From the NCBI GenBank assembly GCA_016840385.1, contig JAEOSL010000008.1, forward strand, positions 5,163 to 69,162: 64,000 nt of DNA, written 5' to 3'. Below the pieces are notes generated by a model that saw nothing but the letters and a program-made list of their open reading frames with translations, did not search any database and was not told where the DNA came from. Numbering within the stretch: the stretch's first letter is position 1; every line of letters starts with the position of its first letter. The DNA comes from Candidatus Thorarchaeota archaeon (GTDB taxonomy: Archaea; Asgardarchaeota; Thorarchaeia; Thorarchaeales; Thorarchaeaceae). Below are positions 51,337 to 59,772 of the stretch, one piece after another. The position numbers and the translations under genes were made by a program.

Positions 51337-52416
51337 TTATAATAAGTCTGGAAGATCAAAGGGCAGTGTGATTCTGAATGCTGCACCTGAGCCAAGCGTT
51401 GAAGAATCTAGTAGTGTAATAGTCCCGCTATAACCCTCAACTATACGTTTACAGATATAGAGTCCTAAACCACTTCCCGAGGTTGTGGCACCTCGTTGAA
51501 ACAGAGCACTCTTCACTTTTTCATGTATCCCTGGCCCGTCGTCAACTATATCGATTTGCAAAGTGCTATTCTCTTGTTCTATTTTGACAACAATGGTTGA
51601 AGTAGGACCTGCATATTTTACAGAATTTCGGAATAGGTTGTCAAAGACAAATGCTAACAATCTTCTCTCCGTCAATTTTATAGGTTTCATCGAAACTGGT
51701 TTCAAGAGAATAGTCTTGATATCCTGATGCATTTCTTTGGTTTGACACATTCTCTCTTCGATAAGATCGTCAAGATGTTCTGAATCCTCAGAGATTGTAG
51801 GAGTCATTAGTGTGAGCAGGTTACTCATACGCCGAAGACCAGATTTGGCCATTGAAAGGAATTGAGTGGACATGTCCTTTCCATCCAATATCATCAGAGT
51901 TGCATCAATAGCAGATTGCACCACATGGAGATCATTTCTCAAATCATGTTGAACCAAACTTGCTAGAAGATCAATAGCGGATAAAGACGCTCTCAATCTA
52001 TACTCAGTTTCTTTTAATTTTGACACATCACGGGTATGCGATTGATATCCAACAAATTTGCCGTTCAAATAGATTGGAGTTGTTCTTACGTGGGCTGGAA
52101 ATGTTGTTCCATCCTTTCGAAATACAAGAAAAGTGGAGTCTTGTAGTGGGATATGTTCACCAGCTTGAGCTCTATGCAATATTTCCATCTCTTCATCTCT
52201 ATAATCTGGATGAATAAAATAACTAGTATTCCTCCCATTGACTTCATCTTGGCTCGAATACCCATAGATATCTAGCGCCGCATCATTACACCAGAGATGA
52301 TATCCTTCCGCATTAAAGATAGTGATTCCATCTGGAATATTCTGGTAGATTGTTTGACTGTGAATCAGATATTCATCGATGCTTGTGATTGCTAAGGAAT
52401 CGTTATGTTCATTCAT
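51337..52416 (-). CDS. PAS-domain sensor histidine kinase
   Basis: A 359-residue soluble kinase: a PAS domain (about residues 20-130) with NIPDGITIFNAEG and a PAS-associated region ending GYQSHTRDVSKLKETEYRL, then a dimerisation helix with the phospho-acceptor His in LASLVQHDLRNDLHVV, and an ATPase domain with VFDNLFRNSVKYA (N box), IVDDGPGI (G1) and GSGLGLYICKRIVEGYSG (G2). No transmembrane helix and no response regulator are adjacent, so it senses an internal cue. ATG 52416 has GGAGA 7 nt upstream; an AT-rich stretch at 52480-52505 could hold its promoter. Archaeal systems of this kind commonly lack a paired DNA-binding regulator. Confidence 0.87.
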   Translation of the reverse strand: MNEHNDSLAITSIDEYLIHSQTIYQNIPDGITIFNAEGYHLWCNDAALDIYGYSSQDEVNGRNTSYFIHPDYRDEEMEILHRAQAGEHIPLQDSTFLVFRKDGTTFPAHVRTTPIYLNGKFVGYQSHTRDVSKLKETEYRLRASLSAIDLLASLVQHDLRNDLHVVQSAIDATLMILDGKDMSTQFLSMAKSGLRRMSNLLTLMTPTISEDSEHLDDLIEERMCQTKEMHQDIKTILLKPVSMKPIKLTERRLLAFVFDNLFRNSVKYAGPTSTIVVKIEQENSTLQIDIVDDGPGIHEKVKSALFQRGATTSGSGLGLYICKRIVEGYSGTITLLDSSTLGSGAAFRITLPFDLPDLL

Positions 52417-52589
52417 TGTCAAATCTCCATCAATATGTGAAAGATATGCTCTCGAGTTTTTCGTTGAGAGCCATTTATAATATTATATATGATATTATAT
52501 GATAATAATAGTAATAAAGGGAGAGGAATATCATTGCTATGCAGGATGTAGTCAACCCCTCCAATTCCATAAGAAACGCGAAGAATATT

Positions 52590-52744
52590 TCGAAGACATC
52601 CATCAATTCCTGATTTCCCACACTTGATAATACATCAAGGCGTTGAAGAAAGAAGAAGAAGAGACTGGAGCGGACTTGTCCGATCAGGGTTGAAAGCTTG
52701 TAGTTGTTGTGGAACTACTCGAGCTTCTTGATGAACTTCTGTAA
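52590..52744 (+). pseudogene. Decayed 3' end of a second GlcF-like Fe-S gene
   Basis: The plus strand reads ALKKEEEETGADLSDQG, a stop, then KLVVVVELLELLDELL and a final stop, closely following the end of the gene at 49894, ALKKEEEETGKDLSAVGSKLKVVELLELFDELIE (quoted only in part by position here). About 60 bp upstream still match loosely (GACATCC...TTCCTG against GATGTCC...TTCCTG), with frame loss. It ends at TAA 52742-52744, followed by a hairpin terminator. It shows that a paralogue once sat here, now reduced to roughly 150 bp. Confidence 0.7.
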
Positions 52745-52755
52745 ATAGTGTAAGA

Positions 52756-52790
52756 GACCCTACTTCGTGTAGGGTCGATTCTTCCTTTTT
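52756..52790 (+). terminator. Hairpin with T-rich tail (copy 1 of a repeated hairpin)
   Basis: GACCCTAC (52756-52763) pairs with GTAGGGTC (52769-52776) across a TTCGT loop, and GATTCTTCCTTTTT follows. This would end transcripts of the former Fe-S gene copy. The same motif recurs at 54223 and 56155. Confidence 0.55.
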
Positions 52791-52878
52791 GAAAATAGTT
52801 CAAGAGATTTGTTGACACATAAGGTTTCAAACCATTAGTTGGAAATTCATATGTTATTAGAGAATTGGGATTTTCAAT

Positions 52879-54078
52879 TCAATCTTCTTTCAGAAACAGC
52901 GTAGGTATAATCATTGCTTCAACTATAATAGCTAGTAGAATCAAAGCTGGAAGGAAGCTACCTGTCAGGTCTGTTAGATATCCTACGATACTTGGTCCGA
53001 TGAAGCCCATAGTACCCCCTATTGAGAAGAAAAGTCCACTCGCAATTCCCATGTGTTCGGCACCGACTTTGGGCAGATCCATCATGGTCACCAACATAAG
53101 TGGTAAGAGCGCACCACTGACGATTCCATAGATGATTAATGAACTAAGAAGAAATGAGCCGGAAGTTATGCCGACGAGGTACATACAGACACCCTCAATA
53201 AGTAACAATGCTATAATTATCGGTTTTCTTGAACCTGCTGTAGAAGCAGCTGGAATAATTCCACTCCCAATCAGACCCACCAACGGAGGTACTGAGGCTA
53301 AAATTCCGGCTGTTGCTGGATCCATTCCTTTTGCCTCTAGCAGAGTTGGAAGCCAATTCACGAAGCCGTAGAAAACAAGAAAGAATTGCGAACCAATGAT
53401 GGCAACCATCCAGACATATTTGTGACCTAGTAGAGACCGAAGTCTATTCTTCAGGGGTAAAACTATGCGACTCTGGTCTGGACCAATTGTTGATTCACGT
53501 GCAAGTAAAATCCAAGTAAAAGCTATAAGGAATCCGATGATTCCGTATAATGAAAACACATTGCGCCATGTACCTACTAATGGTAGAATGAAGGAATTAG
53601 TAAGTGCTAGTGATAACGCAGAGCCAATTACAGGGCCAGTTATGTAAATCCCTGAAGCGAGTCCGCGTTCTTTGCCTTCAAAAGATGAAGCTACAACTTT
53701 AGATAGACCAACAGAGATTGTTGGGCCACCAACTCCGAAAAGTAATACTGTAAGAAAAAGAGTGTCAAAACTGAAAGCAAAGGAGCGAAGAATTGCTGAA
53801 GACGAGACAAGGAGGATTCCAAGCGCAATCATCTTCTTCTGTCCGAAGCGATCTATTCCTATCCCTACAGGAATTGCAAGAGGGATGAACATTAGAATGA
53901 CACTGCCCAAGATAATTCCCATTTCTGAGTATGTCAAAGAGAGGTCTGTGGCTATAACATTCACAAGTGGAGGAATCGATCCAAGAATCAAACCAAACGC
54001 GAAATATACTAGCCATGAAAGTGCCAAGATGATCCATCTATAACTGGATGGATCCGTTAGATGTGCATCATTTTTCAT
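52879..54078 (-). CDS. MFS transporter, tandem copy 1
   Basis: A 399-residue major facilitator with twelve predicted helices, beginning RWIILALSWLVYFAFGLILGSIPPLVNVIATDLSLTYSEMG. The loop between helices 2 and 3 has GIGIDRFGQKKMIALG, the MFS signature region, and the second half repeats it as GLFFSIGGTMGFIGPSIVGYLTDLTGS. The plan is that of the CynX/NarK-like and organic-anion transporters; substrate unknown. ATG 54078 has GGTGA 8 nt upstream; the GTG at 54090 is rejected. It is almost the same as the transporter at 54813, including about 150 bp upstream, so it is part of a recent duplication. Confidence 0.82.
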   Translation of the reverse strand: MKNDAHLTDPSSYRWIILALSWLVYFAFGLILGSIPPLVNVIATDLSLTYSEMGIILGSVILMFIPLAIPVGIGIDRFGQKKMIALGILLVSSSAILRSFAFSFDTLFLTVLLFGVGGPTISVGLSKVVASSFEGKERGLASGIYITGPVIGSALSLALTNSFILPLVGTWRNVFSLYGIIGFLIAFTWILLARESTIGPDQSRIVLPLKNRLRSLLGHKYVWMVAIIGSQFFLVFYGFVNWLPTLLEAKGMDPATAGILASVPPLVGLIGSGIIPAASTAGSRKPIIIALLLIEGVCMYLVGITSGSFLLSSLIIYGIVSGALLPLMLVTMMDLPKVGAEHMGIASGLFFSIGGTMGFIGPSIVGYLTDLTGSFLPALILLAIIVEAMIIPTLFLKED

Positions 54079-54090
54079 TCTGTGGTTCAC

Positions 54091-54222
54091 CTAAAATACT
54101 GAACTTGGCGAAACTCTACGTGTATTAATTATACCTATTGGTCCGCATACTATCTAGTTTACAATCTCTGTGAACAGAAGAGAAACAGTTTTTCTCATGC
54201 GCAAGGGAAATTATGATACGAA
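54091..54222. repeat. Promoter region of MFS copy 1, duplicated at 56031-56154
   Basis: This upstream region matches 56031-56154 base for base over most of its length, including CTACGTGTATTAATTAT and AAGGGAAATTAT. On the minus strand the ATTAATAC part is a likely TATA element for the transporter. Both copies end at a hairpin (54223, 56155), so the duplicated unit runs from the MFS stop to the hairpin. Confidence 0.65.
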
Positions 54223-54241
54223 ACCTTACTTTATGTAGGGT
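54223..54241. repeat. Hairpin copy 2 of the repeated hairpin
   Basis: ACCTTAC (54223-54229) pairs with GTAGGGT (54235-54241), with one G-U pair, and a T-rich ATTTCTTCCTTTTT follows, as after copies 1 and 3. It marks the upstream edge of the duplicated MFS unit 1. The loop and stem have drifted from the other two copies. Confidence 0.5.
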
Positions 54242-54269
54242 CATTTCTTCCTTTTTCACATCACAAATC

Positions 54270-54737
54270 TTATGGGGGAGTCCAGTCTCGAGGTAGAAGA
54301 GCCCCTAGTGCCCTAATTATTTCCTTAACACGTACACTGTCATTTCTGCAAGCTTCCCAAACTTCTGTTTCGAATATCAGTTGGTCCTTATTTTTGATTT
54401 TGAAATAAAGTAACGGAGTGTCAGAGAGCGCTCTGTAGTCACAATTTTCGAGGTCCCAGATCTTTCTCTTGATGATGCTTTTTAGAAAGACCAAAAGTTG
54501 CTCCTTAGACATATCCATCTCGTATATCTTAGCTTCCGCTTTCTCTTTTTTTGAATCCACTGGAGTCTTCTTTGGAATCTTCCACTGGATGATTTTACCT
54601 GAGGACAATATCATTCTTAGTCGCGCATGCCACTCCATGTGTCCAGATTGGTACTCAAAAGAGAAGTCTGCTAGTTCCTTTTTCTCTTTCAAGAGGTCCT
54701 TCAGGTAATTCTTCAGCTCTTTCTTAGTATACGTCAC
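54270..54737 (-). CDS. Hypothetical protein between the duplicated MFS genes
   Basis: About 155 residues, lysine-rich, mixed helix and strand. A repeated pattern of a helix such as YTKKELKNYLKDLLKEKKELADFSFE and, later, DMSKEQLLVFLKSIIKRKIWDLE suggests two related halves of about 75 residues each (strand-bearing WHARLRMILSSGKII versus LLYFKIKNKDQLIFE). No family recognised. GTG 54737 has GAGGA 8 nt upstream, which fits the local pattern better than the longer start at 54779. It lies on the same strand as both MFS genes; no duplicate of it is seen beside copy 1. Confidence 0.5.
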   Translation of the reverse strand: MTYTKKELKNYLKDLLKEKKELADFSFEYQSGHMEWHARLRMILSSGKIIQWKIPKKTPVDSKKEKAEAKIYEMDMSKEQLLVFLKSIIKRKIWDLENCDYRALSDTPLLYFKIKNKDQLIFETEVWEACRNDSVRVKEIIRALGALLPRDWTPP

Positions 54738-54812
54738 ATGCATTCTCCTCATCTTTGGGTATGTTAGAGAAGATTTCAAGCAAGATAAGGTATTTGGGAA
54801 TAAGAAAGAGTT

Positions 54813-56012
54813 TCAGTCTTCTTTCAGAAACAGCGTAGGTACAATCATTGCTTCAACTACAATAGCTAGTAGAATCAAAGCTGGAAGGAAGCTGCCCGTC
54901 AGGTCTGTTAGATATCCTACGAGACTTGGTCCGATGAAGCCCATTGTCGCCCCAATTGAGAAGAAGAGTCCACCTGCAATCCCCATGTTTTCAGATCCGA
55001 TTTCGGGCAGATCCATCATGACTACCAACATAAGTGGCATGATCGCACCACTGACGATTCCATAGATGATTAATGAACCCAGAAGGAACGCTCCGGAAGT
55101 TATACCGACGACGTATATACTGACACCCTCAATAAGTAACAATGCTACAATTATCGGTTTTCTTGAACCTGCTGTGGAAACAGCTGGAATAATTCCACTC
55201 CCTATCAGACCAAGCCAGGTAGGTACTGAGGCTAAAATTCCAGCTCCTGCTGGATCCATTCCTTTTGCCTCTAGCAGAGTTGGAAGCCAATTCCCGAAGC
55301 CGTAGAAAACAAGAAAGGATTGTGAACCAATGATGGCAACCATCCAGACATATTTGTGACCTAGTAGAGATCGAAGAATCTCCTTCATTGGAAGAACTAT
55401 GCGACTCTGGTCCGGATCATTTTTTGATTCACGTGCAAGCAAAATCCAAGCAAAAGCTATGAGGAATCCGATGATTCCGTAGAATGAAAACACATTGCGC
55501 CATGACCCTACTAATGGTAGAATGATGGAACTTGTGAGTGCTAGTGCTGATGCAGCGCCGACAACAGCTCCAGTCATGTAAATCCCTGAAGCGAGTCCGC
55601 GTTCTTTGCCTTCAAAAGATGAAGCCACAACTTTGGATAGACCAACCGAGATTGTTGGGCCGCCAACTCCGAAAAGTAAAACTGTAAGAAAAAGAGTTTC
55701 AAAACTGAAAGCAAAGGAGCGAAGAATTGCTGAAGCAGAAATAAGGAGGAGTCCAAGAGCAATCATCTTCTTCTGTCCGAATCGATCGATACCTACACCT
55801 ACAGGAACAGCAAGCGGAATGAACATCAGAATGACACTGCCCAAGATAATCCCCATTTCTGAGTATGTCAATGAGAGGTCTGTAGCTATAACATTCACAA
55901 GTGGAGGGATTGATGCAAGGATCAAACCAAAAGCGAAATACACTAGCCATGCAAGTGCCAAGATGATCCATCTAAAACTGGATGGTTCAGATAGATGCGC
56001 TTCATCACTCAT
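54813..56012 (-). CDS. MFS transporter, tandem copy 2
   Basis: A 399-residue transporter, the same length as its neighbour and differing at scattered positions only, for example GSIPPL/ASIPPL and FVNWLPTLLEA/FGNWLPTLLEA. It has the same twelve-helix plan and the GVGIDRFGQKKM loop. ATG 56012 has GGTGA 8 nt upstream, as in copy 1. Protein and DNA stay closely alike and the upstream region (about 56013-56176) also matches that of copy 1, so the duplication is recent. The two may transport related substrates or simply raise dosage. Confidence 0.82.
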   Translation of the reverse strand: MSDEAHLSEPSSFRWIILALAWLVYFAFGLILASIPPLVNVIATDLSLTYSEMGIILGSVILMFIPLAVPVGVGIDRFGQKKMIALGLLLISASAILRSFAFSFETLFLTVLLFGVGGPTISVGLSKVVASSFEGKERGLASGIYMTGAVVGAASALALTSSIILPLVGSWRNVFSFYGIIGFLIAFAWILLARESKNDPDQSRIVLPMKEILRSLLGHKYVWMVAIIGSQSFLVFYGFGNWLPTLLEAKGMDPAGAGILASVPTWLGLIGSGIIPAVSTAGSRKPIIVALLLIEGVSIYVVGITSGAFLLGSLIIYGIVSGAIMPLMLVVMMDLPEIGSENMGIAGGLFFSIGATMGFIGPSLVGYLTDLTGSFLPALILLAIVVEAMIVPTLFLKED

Positions 56013-56154
56013 TCTATGATTCACCTGCAAAACTGAATAAAGCAGAACTCTACGTGTATTAATTATTCCTATTGTTCTGCGTACTGTCTAGTTTGCAATC
56101 TTTGTTTGCAGAATAGAAACAATTTTCCCATAGACAAGGGAAATTATTATACAA

Positions 56155-56175
56155 GACCCTACTTCGTTTAGGGTC
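56155..56175. repeat. Hairpin copy 3 of the repeated hairpin
   Basis: GACCCTA (56155-56161) pairs with TAGGGTC (56169-56175) with loop CTTCGTT, followed by GATTCTTC. It closely matches copy 1 at 52756 and marks the upstream edge of the second duplicated MFS unit. Confidence 0.55.
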
Positions 56176-56189
56176 GATTCTTCTATACA

Positions 56190-56966
56190 CTAATTTGAGT
56201 AATCGTAATCTGACATTGCTCTCCAATCCGTTTCATCTACCTTGGGTGGTTTCTTAGATGGGAAATCTAAGCAGATACCTCCAAGCATCAAAAATACCAT
56301 CATGATATTGAGAACGAACTGATATGTACTCCAATCCACGACTTCGTTGATGAACCCTGAAATTAACGGCTGTGAAAGAGTCAGATCTATTCCCCCCGTT
56401 TCTTCAACAGGAACACCATCTGAGTATAATGTGTAATTCACCTGCACACTATATGTTCCCGGCTCTAATACGATATCACATTGTGATGACACCCAAAATC
56501 TTGGAAATGGTTCATATGGATCATATATTGGTTCTACTCCATTATATTGTAAGTTAAGGGATGCTGTATCTATCAGACTATCATTTTGAAACACAGATAC
56601 TTCAACATCTATAGACTCTTCGAATAATAGATATTCATTCACAGACACTTCCAAATATCCAGAATACATATACTGCTCTCGTAAAGTAAAATCTGTTTCA
56701 TACCCCGTGTTCACATAATCATACCTGTCAGAATTCAGACCTTGATATTCAGCCATCGGAGTTATACCGAGATTCATCACCATGACCACAGTTACCAAGA
56801 ATCCAATTGCAGGTAATAGGAGAAACTTTCGCTGGAAAAACCCCAAAGTACCTGTGGTATTCCTATATCTCGTAAATAGGCAATACAAAAGAAATACGAC
56901 AGTGACAATACCTGCATATTGGATAGTTATCACGAAGCTATCTATAGCGACTCCCATTATCCTCAT
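56190..56966 (-). CDS. Membrane protein with a central extracellular domain, unknown function
   Basis: A 258-residue protein with two helices near the N-terminus (about residues 12-30 and 48-65), an extracellular beta-rich domain of about 135 residues carrying potential N-glycosylation sites, and a third helix (about 212-234) before a polar tail ending YDYSN. It starts at ATG 56966 or the internal ATG (residue 4). It is flanked by other surface proteins (57033) and the duplicated transporter region. No family recognised. Confidence 0.6.
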   Translation of the reverse strand: MRIMGVAIDSFVITIQYAGIVTVVFLLYCLFTRYRNTTGTLGFFQRKFLLLPAIGFLVTVVMVMNLGITPMAEYQGLNSDRYDYVNTGYETDFTLREQYMYSGYLEVSVNEYLLFEESIDVEVSVFQNDSLIDTASLNLQYNGVEPIYDPYEPFPRFWVSSQCDIVLEPGTYSVQVNYTLYSDGVPVEETGGIDLTLSQPLISGFINEVVDWSTYQFVLNIMMVFLMLGGICLDFPSKKPPKVDETDWRAMSDYDYSN

Positions 56967-57032
56967 ACAACATTATGACTGAAACAATATCAACTCTTGC
57001 ATAACATTTTCGAATTTTTCTTTCTCCTGATG

Positions 57033-59042
57033 CTACCACTCGAAATCAGAGATACTCGGTTCCGCAGGAGGTTCTGGTACTCCTCTTCCTCGTCTGAAGA
57101 AGAAATCGTACGCGATTCCGATTATCAATACTGAAGCAACCCCCACCATGGTCAGTGAAACTGGATTAAATGTTGGGAGCGCAGGTAGTTCATAGGTTAT
57201 CAGAAATGTTCCTGGATATGTAGCAATTGGTGTATAGATACCGCCATAGTAGCTTTTCGTTCCTGCAATATGTACCAGTCCATCACCTGTGACAGCAATA
57301 TCAGTGATGAAAGGTAGATAGTCATACACGTAATAATCAGGTTTATCTAATTCGAAAATGGTATCTTGTGAAAGTAAATCTCCTGCATATGATACTCTTG
57401 TTAGTACTGCACACGAATGAACGCTATTGTATTCTAATACCAGGTGAAGTGGTCCATTTAGCCCAACAACCATAGATTGCAAGTTCGGATATTCCATCCA
57501 TCCATTTCCATAGTCCCATCCCAAAGATATTGTCCATGCAATGTTTCCATTGGTATCCCATCTGGTTAATTCTGATTTAGCTCCGTGTATTCTTGCGAAT
57601 GTATACAATCCCCCTATTGGATCTACACACATCGCATCCTGAGAGTGGTCCTCACTCCAGATCTGTACTCCATTCGAATCAAGCTTTATGAGATTGTTAT
57701 CAAGGCCAATGAATATATCATTTCCAATACATCCAAAACCCGGATTCAGAAGAGCTCCTACACTAGCAACATACTCCCAATAAGATTGTGTCTTCAGTGT
57801 TGTATTCCAGAGTATATTTCCCAGGCTATCTAACTTCACAATACTGCTTACTATTACTTGGTCATACACATCTTCTGTTTGTGACTGAAGCGATAACAAG
57901 TAGACAAGGACATTTCCTGATCCATCGAAAGTAGCAAAGAGTGGTATATCCTGGTGATACAAGTCCACAGTAGTATTCCAAAAGAAATTTCCAAAGGAAT
58001 CTAAACACTGAACATATGCAGTTGCTGTCGTTCCATTATTGTACATACTTAACATTGCAATTCGACCGTTACCGACTGCAAAATTGTATATTCCTGAATA
58101 ATACTGATATTGGTCATATCTATACACTGTTCGATTCCTTATTTCTTCGTGGTTAGAAAACAGTGTATAAATACTGTATTCAATATTGTAATTACTTTGA
58201 CTAGAATCTTGTTCTAGCCGAAATTCATAGAGTTGGTCGTATCCAGCAGACTCGATACCAGTAGTTTGCGAGTACGTTTCATTTAATAGAACTGTTGAAT
58301 TGTATACTGGAGATCTTAGAGGCGGAGCTAGACTCTCGCCCTCTAACATAATTTCAAACGACATATGAGTAATTGTTAGTACGACTGAACCGCTGTATTC
58401 CATCCAGGGACTACTATTTCCAAGAGTTTGACCAAACATTCCGGTTGGGGCTAGTCGGAGAGAGAGTCCATATTCTCTGAGTAATTCTGGACCATAGAAT
58501 AACGAAGAGGTTTCCAACTCAGATAACATAAATGAGATCTCTTCAGAGTTTCCATTTTTCAAGTCTGATATTGTTCGAATTGGAATAGAAGATCCAAATT
58601 CAAAGTATATCCCAAATTGAACCCCCCACATGTCGTCAGGGAAATCTTCTGCAGCAAAATCACCAGTGCAATCTACTCTAACATTAGCAGAAAGTTTGAC
58701 CGAAACTATCGACTCATTGTAACTTGACTCAAATGTCTGGAGCACCTGTGCATATTCAAGACAAGGTAATCCATAGTAACCACCATAATCCATTTCATAT
58801 CCAGCGGTATGTGCCCAGATTAATGCAACACTCCCTTGTGTATATTCGTAATCGAACTCCGGAGAAAATGCGCCAATTTCAACATAGGGTTCTTGAGCAA
58901 AATCTGGATCCGGTAAGAGTTCTCCCGAAAATACTGGTGCTGCCTGTGCAGGTGTAAAAAGAGCTTCAACAGATATCAATAATGGACTTGATATCATGCA
59001 TACTACAAATAGTAAGCAAACAGTTCCACTGAATCGCTTCAC
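57033..59042 (-). CDS. Secreted beta-propeller-like protein with C-terminal anchor
   Basis: A 669-residue surface protein: signal peptide (about residues 1-28), an N-terminal beta-sandwich region of about 230 residues, then a C-terminal half with repeated blades containing LDSFGNFFWNTTV, LDSLGNILWNTTL, LDSNGVQIWSED and WDTNGNIAWTISL. These LDxxGNxxWxxT motifs are like those of PQQ-type or WD-type propellers in archaeal surface proteins. A Pro/Leu-rich linker leads to one helix (about 632-652, VSLTMVGVASVLIIGIAYDFFF) and RRGRGVPEPPAEP. Likely binds or recognises extracellular material. ATG 59042 is the start. Confidence 0.7.
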   Translation of the reverse strand: MKRFSGTVCLLFVVCMISSPLLISVEALFTPAQAAPVFSGELLPDPDFAQEPYVEIGAFSPEFDYEYTQGSVALIWAHTAGYEMDYGGYYGLPCLEYAQVLQTFESSYNESIVSVKLSANVRVDCTGDFAAEDFPDDMWGVQFGIYFEFGSSIPIRTISDLKNGNSEEISFMLSELETSSLFYGPELLREYGLSLRLAPTGMFGQTLGNSSPWMEYSGSVVLTITHMSFEIMLEGESLAPPLRSPVYNSTVLLNETYSQTTGIESAGYDQLYEFRLEQDSSQSNYNIEYSIYTLFSNHEEIRNRTVYRYDQYQYYSGIYNFAVGNGRIAMLSMYNNGTTATAYVQCLDSFGNFFWNTTVDLYHQDIPLFATFDGSGNVLVYLLSLQSQTEDVYDQVIVSSIVKLDSLGNILWNTTLKTQSYWEYVASVGALLNPGFGCIGNDIFIGLDNNLIKLDSNGVQIWSEDHSQDAMCVDPIGGLYTFARIHGAKSELTRWDTNGNIAWTISLGWDYGNGWMEYPNLQSMVVGLNGPLHLVLEYNSVHSCAVLTRVSYAGDLLSQDTIFELDKPDYYVYDYLPFITDIAVTGDGLVHIAGTKSYYGGIYTPIATYPGTFLITYELPALPTFNPVSLTMVGVASVLIIGIAYDFFFRRGRGVPEPPAEPSISDFEW

Positions 59043-59127
59043 TCAAACTCCTCCAATTCAACGATTTGAGGTTTCCCTCAGTGTTATTTTCTTATGAACG
59101 AACTTAAGGTATGCGTTCTCATTTAGC

Positions 59128-59745
59128 TCATGTTGGTTCAATAGTAATGAACACTCGCAATAGTTTCCCACTAACCTGCATGTAGTTGACAAACCAAAGC
59201 CAGCCAGTAGCTATCAAGGCTGCAAGAGTTTCAAAAACTGAGATACTTAGATCTATCCAAGGTTGAACTATGAGTAGTATACTGAGAAGTGAAAATAGAA
59301 GAGACCCAACTCCACTGATTCTTATTTCTGAAAATCGCAACCAAACAAGCCCAACTACACCCAACGCAATTGGGATTGAAAAGAAGAATGGCAATGCTGT
59401 CCAAAGGTGTGGTAAGGGGAAATCTTCTGAAAGAACTCCTACGCCTGCAAGTAGTAGTGATGTTCCGACAAAGATAGAAAGTCCTACTTTAGTGGGCAAA
59501 TCATTGGACTGCTTAATCAACCAAACAACAAAATAAGCTATGAGAAGTCCTGTGGCAATCAGTCCACCATTGAATAGAATCGCGCTAAGAATCTGAAGGT
59601 TTCCTAAATCCGCTCTGAACCAGCTTCATAGGTCGCTCAGAGGATTTGATGACCAATCGAAATTTGGCAGGATTGAGGTACTAGTTGCAATGCAAAGCAT
59701 AGCGATAAGAGGTGCAAGAAATCCTATCTGGTTCTCTCTTGGCAT
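59128..59745 (-). pseudogene. DUF998 membrane protein interrupted by an in-frame TGA
   Basis: From ATG 59745 the frame runs in phase to the stop at 59128, except for one TGA at 59626-59628. Before it the sequence reads MPRENQIGFLAPLIAMLCIA, ..., SSNPLSDL, and after it SWFRADLGNLQILSAILFNG. DUF998 proteins such as the neighbour at 59773 have SDLG at this point, so GGA changed to TGA. The rest (206 codons, about six helices) is intact and resembles the neighbour throughout. Either a recent nonsense mutation or a sequencing error. The piece after the stop is an open frame of 130 codons. Confidence 0.75.
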
Positions 59746-59772
59746 ATTTCTAAATTTCTCGAATTGTTCCAA

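Noticed and set aside
59626..59628. TGA as a sense codon for glycine
   Set aside because: TGA ends several intact genes in the window (for example 41363 and 43538 region neighbours), so recoding is not general; a mutation or error explains it better.
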